14,439 bases of DNA. It comes from Oscillospiraceae bacterium. Lineage in GTDB: Bacteria; Bacillota; Clostridia; Oscillospirales; Ruminococcaceae. The stretch covers positions 1-14,439 of the forward strand of contig JAHZBJ010000049.1 of NCBI GenBank assembly GCA_019423445.1, written 5' to 3'. Under the pieces are notes generated by a model, which was not told the origin of the DNA, did not search any database, and saw only the letters and a list, made by a program, of their open reading frames with translations. Made by a program: the position numbers and the translations under genes. Positions 11,921 through 14,439 of this stretch are shown here, in pieces. Positions within the stretch are counted from its first letter, which is position 1, and the number at the start of each line of letters is the position of its first letter.

Positions 11921-13129
11921 CATATATTGTTTCAAATCTTTCCGGTGTTTGATGTTCAGCTTTTGCAGGGTTGTGGAGATGTACTGTTTTACAGTGTTGG
12001 TGGAGATACCCAAATGGTCCGCAATCTCCTGGTTTGTCCATCCCCGGGCTGCCAGCATGGCGGTGGCAAATTCGGTGGTGGTGAGGTTGTCCGCTACATC
12101 GTGCCCTGTTTCGGGGTTATGAATTTTGCGCCATCCTGCGGAAAAACGGTAGGTGATGGCGATGATCCGCTTAAAATCCTCCGGCCAGTCCTTTTTCAGA
12201 ACCGCTTCCAGCATGCCGCCCAGGAGGCCGTGGTGTTCCCCGAACCCTTCAATTAGATCATCGGGCCGGGCCAGCTCCCATGCGGCAAGGAGATGGGCCT
12301 GGGCCTTGTCTGCCTGTTTCAGGCTCATATAGTCCATTACCGCCACCAGATGCATGTAGATGCTGGGGATGGGGAAGACCTGGGTCTGCATGGCGAAGGC
12401 GGTTTCCACAATGCCGATGCTTTTGCTGTAGTCCCCCAAAAGGTAGGTATGATGAGCTTCCACGTAGAGGGCGAACATCCGCACCCCTGGCGGCAGGAAC
12501 CGAAGGCTATTCTGAAGGGATTCCCCCTCTGAGGGGGGAGGCAGATGGAGAAGCACAGCGGCAGCGGTGACGATAAAAACCGCCCAAGCCCGCAGCTGAG
12601 GGGGCATGGTCTCATCAGCGGCGGATAGGGTGCTCTTTACCTCTGCCAAGGCGCACCGAACCCGCTGGATCTGACCAAGGGTAAGATTGGCATAAGCGTA
12701 AATCAGGCAGGCCGAAAGCCGCAGGGAGAGGTCCTCATGGGAGAGATAGAGTTCTGCCATTTTGGCGGCTTTCTCTGCCTGTCCGCTGAAATAGTAATAC
12801 TCGGCCCGGGCGATGTCCCGCAGCTGTGGATCTTCCATCCCTTCCACATATTCCAGACAATGCCCTGGCGCAAACGCAGTATTCATCAAAGGCATGGGCG
12901 TCAGCTGTGGGGTGGGGGTTGTGGATACGGATTGAAGGGCAGCTTCCTCTTGGGGAGGCTTTGGGGCCTCTTTTTTCAACCTTGCCGGTTTTGGGGCGTC
13001 AGCAGGGATGGCCCAGGATCTTCCCAATTTCTTTGCTCCTTCGATGCATCCGTATGTACAGTATTGTTGGGCCAGGCGTTCAGAGATTTTCCATTTCTGA
13101 GCTGCCTCACGTACAGTGATGTATTCCAT
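11912..13129 (-). CDS. Dual-HTH regulator: excisionase-like N-end, helical middle, LuxR C-end
   Basis: 405 aa from ATG at 13129, with GGAGGTG about 5 nt upstream. Residues 1-45 (YITVREAAQKWKISERLAQQYC, then KKLGRSWAIPADA) have the helix-turn-helix and wing of excisionase/MerR-like DNA-binding domains. A Pro/Ala-rich linker (about 46-82) follows. The middle (about 95-335) is helical with TPR-like pairs (RAEYYYFSGQAEKAAKMAE, HTYLLGDYSKSIGIVETAF, DYMSLKQADKAQAHLLAAWE), as in MalT-type sensor regions. The C terminus (349-403) is a LuxR/GerE HTH: LTTTEFATAMLAARGWTNQEIADHLGISTNTVKQY. A protein with a DNA-binding fold at each end could bridge two sites or bind one composite site. The gene has its own promoter and terminator and is encoded just upstream of the LytTR operon, so it may control that operon; the link is positional only. 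No ligand or phosphorylation site is visible. Confidence 0.88.
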   Translation of the reverse strand: MEYITVREAAQKWKISERLAQQYCTYGCIEGAKKLGRSWAIPADAPKPARLKKEAPKPPQEEAALQSVSTTPTPQLTPMPLMNTAFAPGHCLEYVEGMEDPQLRDIARAEYYYFSGQAEKAAKMAELYLSHEDLSLRLSACLIYAYANLTLGQIQRVRCALAEVKSTLSAADETMPPQLRAWAVFIVTAAAVLLHLPPPSEGESLQNSLRFLPPGVRMFALYVEAHHTYLLGDYSKSIGIVETAFAMQTQVFPIPSIYMHLVAVMDYMSLKQADKAQAHLLAAWELARPDDLIEGFGEHHGLLGGMLEAVLKKDWPEDFKRIIAITYRFSAGWRKIHNPETGHDVADNLTTTEFATAMLAARGWTNQEIADHLGISTNTVKQYISTTLQKLNIKHRKDLKQYMLR

Positions 13130-13162
13130 AGGGCACCTCCGAAAATAGATGATATCACATTT

Positions 13163-13191
13163 ATTATAGGCGTTTTTCTACATGCTTTCAA
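13163..13191 (-). promoter_or_regulatory. Strong promoter of the dual-HTH regulator
   Basis: On the minus strand TTGAAA (13191-13186) and TATAAT (13168-13163) are separated by exactly 17 bp, a near-consensus sigma-A promoter. Transcription would begin near 13156, 27 nt before the ATG, leaving a short leader with the GGAGGTG site. A GATATC palindrome lies at 13151-13156, at the start site. Confidence 0.8.
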
Positions 13192-13282
13192 GGGAGGAGG
13201 AGGGAAAGGGAGAAGAACTCCCGGTGTTTGAGGAAACTGTAAAGGAATTTGCTGTGGGTATTTTGGTGCTCTGGAGGTGCTA

Positions 13283-13315
13283 TTTCTCCCTGAATGCCGG
13301 CTGCCGGGGGAGAAA
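13283..13315. repeat. Hairpin-forming inverted repeat in the divergent intergenic region
   Basis: TTTCTCCC (13283-13290) pairs with GGGAGAAA (13308-13315), enclosing a TGAATG bulge and an inner CCGG-CTG-CCGG hairpin. No T-run follows on either strand. The 302-nt gap 13130-13431 otherwise holds the minus-strand promoter (13163-13191), an extended -10 for the plus-strand gene (13342-13350), and a small AGGGG/CCCCT hairpin in that gene's leader near 13380-13395. Confidence 0.5.
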
Positions 13316-13341
13316 AAGGGAGATCAAAAAGGAACCTCCTG

Positions 13342-13350
13342 TGCTATAAT
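13342..13350 (+). promoter_or_regulatory. Extended -10 promoter of the UvrA-family gene
   Basis: TGCTATAAT is a perfect extended -10 element, the same nine bases as in the tRNA-Leu promoter; no good -35 is visible at 16-18 bp. The predicted start near 13357 gives a leader of about 75 nt before ATG 13432. Confidence 0.6.
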
Positions 13351-13431
13351 AAAACCGGTACGGATGATGGACAGTTTTCAGGGGGGAAGCCCCTTCTGCC
13401 AAGTCCAGCCCGCCGGAAGGATGGTGCTTGT

Positions 13432-14439
13432 ATGGAAAAAGAAATATCCGCCCCAAGGGAGATACAAGTTCGAGGGGCGAAGGTACATAATCTCAAGAAT
13501 ATCGATGTGGATATCCCCTTGAACCAGATTGTGGGAATCGCAGGGGTTTCCGGTTCGGGCAAGTCCTCCTTGGCTCTGGGGGTTCTGTACGCCGAGGGTT
13601 CCCGCCGGTACCTGGAGGCCCTGTCCACCTATACCCGCAGGCGGATGACCCAGGCCGCAAAGGCGGAGGTGGATCAGGTGCTGTACGTTCCGGCGGCCCT
13701 GGCACTGCATCAGCGCCCCGGGGTTCCCGGGATCCGCAGCACTTTTGGTACAGGGACGGAACTTCTCAACAGCCTGCGGCTGATGTTTTCCCGGCTGGCC
13801 AGCCACTGCTGCCCCAATGGGCATTACCTGTCTCCGACTTTGGCGGTGGCGGCGGGACAGCCCCTTACCTGTCCAGTGTGCGGCGAGTCCTTTTTCCCTC
13901 CTGCAGCGGAGGAGCTGGCCTTTAACAGCCAGGGCGCCTGCCGCACCTGCGGCGGGACAGGGATCGTCCGTACCGTGGACCGGGCCACTCTGGTGCCGGA
14001 TGAATCCCTCACCATCGACCAGGGGGCGGTGGCCCCCTGGAACACTCTGATGTGGTCTCTGATGACCGATGTCTGCCGGGAGATGGGGGTTCGGACCAAC
14101 GTTCCCTTCCGGGAGCTGACCCCGGAGGAAAAGGAGATCGTCTACAATGGCCCGGCAGTGAAGAAGCATATCTTTTACAAAGCGAAGAATTCCAACGACG
14201 CAGCGGAGCTGGATTTTACCTACTACAGCGCTATCTACACCGTGGAGAACGCCCTTTCCAAGGTCAAGGACGAAAAGGGCATGAAGCGGGTAGAGAAATT
14301 CCTCCGGGAGGATGTGTGTCCGGACTGCGGAGGCACACGGCTGTCCCAGGCGGCGCGGTGGCCAAAGATCCGGGGGATCGGCCTGGATGAAGCCTGCAAA
14401 ATGACCCTTACCGATCTTGTCCGGTGGGTGGAGGGCGTG
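13432..14439 (+). CDS. UvrA-family ABC ATPase, probable paralog of UvrA (partial, 3' end missing)
   Basis: 336 codons from ATG 13432 run off the right edge without a stop. GGAAGG (13415-13420) is about 11 nt upstream, a slightly long spacing, but no better in-frame start exists. The N terminus is UvrA-like: IQVRGAKVHNLKNIDVDIP, Walker A GVSGSGKSS (38-46), LYAEGSRRYLEALSTYTRR (52-70). Zinc-binding CxxC pairs occur at C147/C150 (CPVCG), C170/C173 (CRTCGGTG) and C296/C299 (CPDCGGTRL). Canonical UvrA has a longer insertion and different spacing (for example AYARQFL after the YAEG motif), so this looks like one of the shorter UvrA paralogs found in Firmicutes, sometimes linked to drug or DNA-damage tolerance. 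Such proteins are cytoplasmic DNA-binding ATPases. Exact role unknown. Confidence 0.85.
   Translation, partial: MEKEISAPREIQVRGAKVHNLKNIDVDIPLNQIVGIAGVSGSGKSSLALGVLYAEGSRRYLEALSTYTRRRMTQAAKAEVDQVLYVPAALALHQRPGVPGIRSTFGTGTELLNSLRLMFSRLASHCCPNGHYLSPTLAVAAGQPLTCPVCGESFFPPAAEELAFNSQGACRTCGGTGIVRTVDRATLVPDESLTIDQGAVAPWNTLMWSLMTDVCREMGVRTNVPFRELTPEEKEIVYNGPAVKKHIFYKAKNSNDAAELDFTYYSAIYTVENALSKVKDEKGMKRVEKFLREDVCPDCGGTRLSQAARWPKIRGIGLDEACKMTLTDLVRWVEGV

Noticed and set aside
13182..13349. 56-codon plus-strand frame upstream of the UvrA-family gene
   Set aside because: No ribosome site, overlaps the minus-strand promoter and the hairpin, and ends inside the -10 box; likely chance.
1..14439. CRISPR array, insertion sequence, phage genes or toxin-antitoxin pair
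   Set aside because: No regularly spaced repeats, transposase, integrase or phage motifs, and no small gene pair with recognisable toxin or antitoxin motifs were found by reading both strands.

Overview
The window looks like a chromosomal segment of a GC-rich Clostridia bacterium, most likely an Oscillospiraceae-type gut anaerobe. The evidence is high-GC coding sequence with strong GGAGG ribosome sites, frequent GTG starts, walJ and rlmH as near neighbours, tandem M42 peptidases, and LytTR/GHKL signalling genes. The genus cannot be fixed from the sequence alone.

Left part (1-6201, plus strand, GC-rich housekeeping). The 3' end of an unrecognised gene overlaps a WalJ/YycJ-type metallo-beta-lactamase-fold hydrolase. 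Next come a small two-helix membrane protein and the 23S rRNA methyltransferase RlmH. A tightly coupled set follows: two M42 aminopeptidases and a GNAT acetyltransferase, with 1-nt and 4-nt overlaps. The last gene is a PLP-dependent methionine gamma-lyase-family (YnbB-like) protein.

Centre (6190-9066). A consensus promoter inside the end of the PLP gene drives a tRNA-Leu(UAG), followed by an intrinsic terminator and then a second, bidirectional-type terminator with a 20-bp perfect stem. Beyond these lie three interlocked small reading frames (6601-7192): a 26-aa peptide, a 120-aa receiver-like protein that has lost its phospho-acceptor Asp, and a 51-aa single-helix membrane peptide. Base composition then drops sharply into an AT-rich MarR + MATE efflux pair (7242-9066). 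A 22-bp perfect palindrome sits in front of marR. This pair looks horizontally acquired.

Right part (9084-13129, minus strand). In transcription order there is a LuxR-type regulator with a second, excisionase/MerR-like HTH at its N terminus (13129-11912) and its terminator. Then comes a signalling operon with its own promoter: a Cys-rich 123-aa protein, a LytTR response regulator with an incomplete receiver, a canonical LytTR response regulator, and a minimal GHKL histidine kinase. The last two overlap by 4 nt. Two response regulators with one sensor-less kinase and a Cys-cluster protein is the most system-like arrangement here.

Right edge (13432-14439, plus strand). A UvrA-family ABC ATPase (apparently a paralog, not canonical UvrA) starts after an extended -10 promoter and runs off the window.

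No CRISPR array, transposase, integrase or rRNA was seen. All homology statements come from motif recognition by eye; no database search was run.
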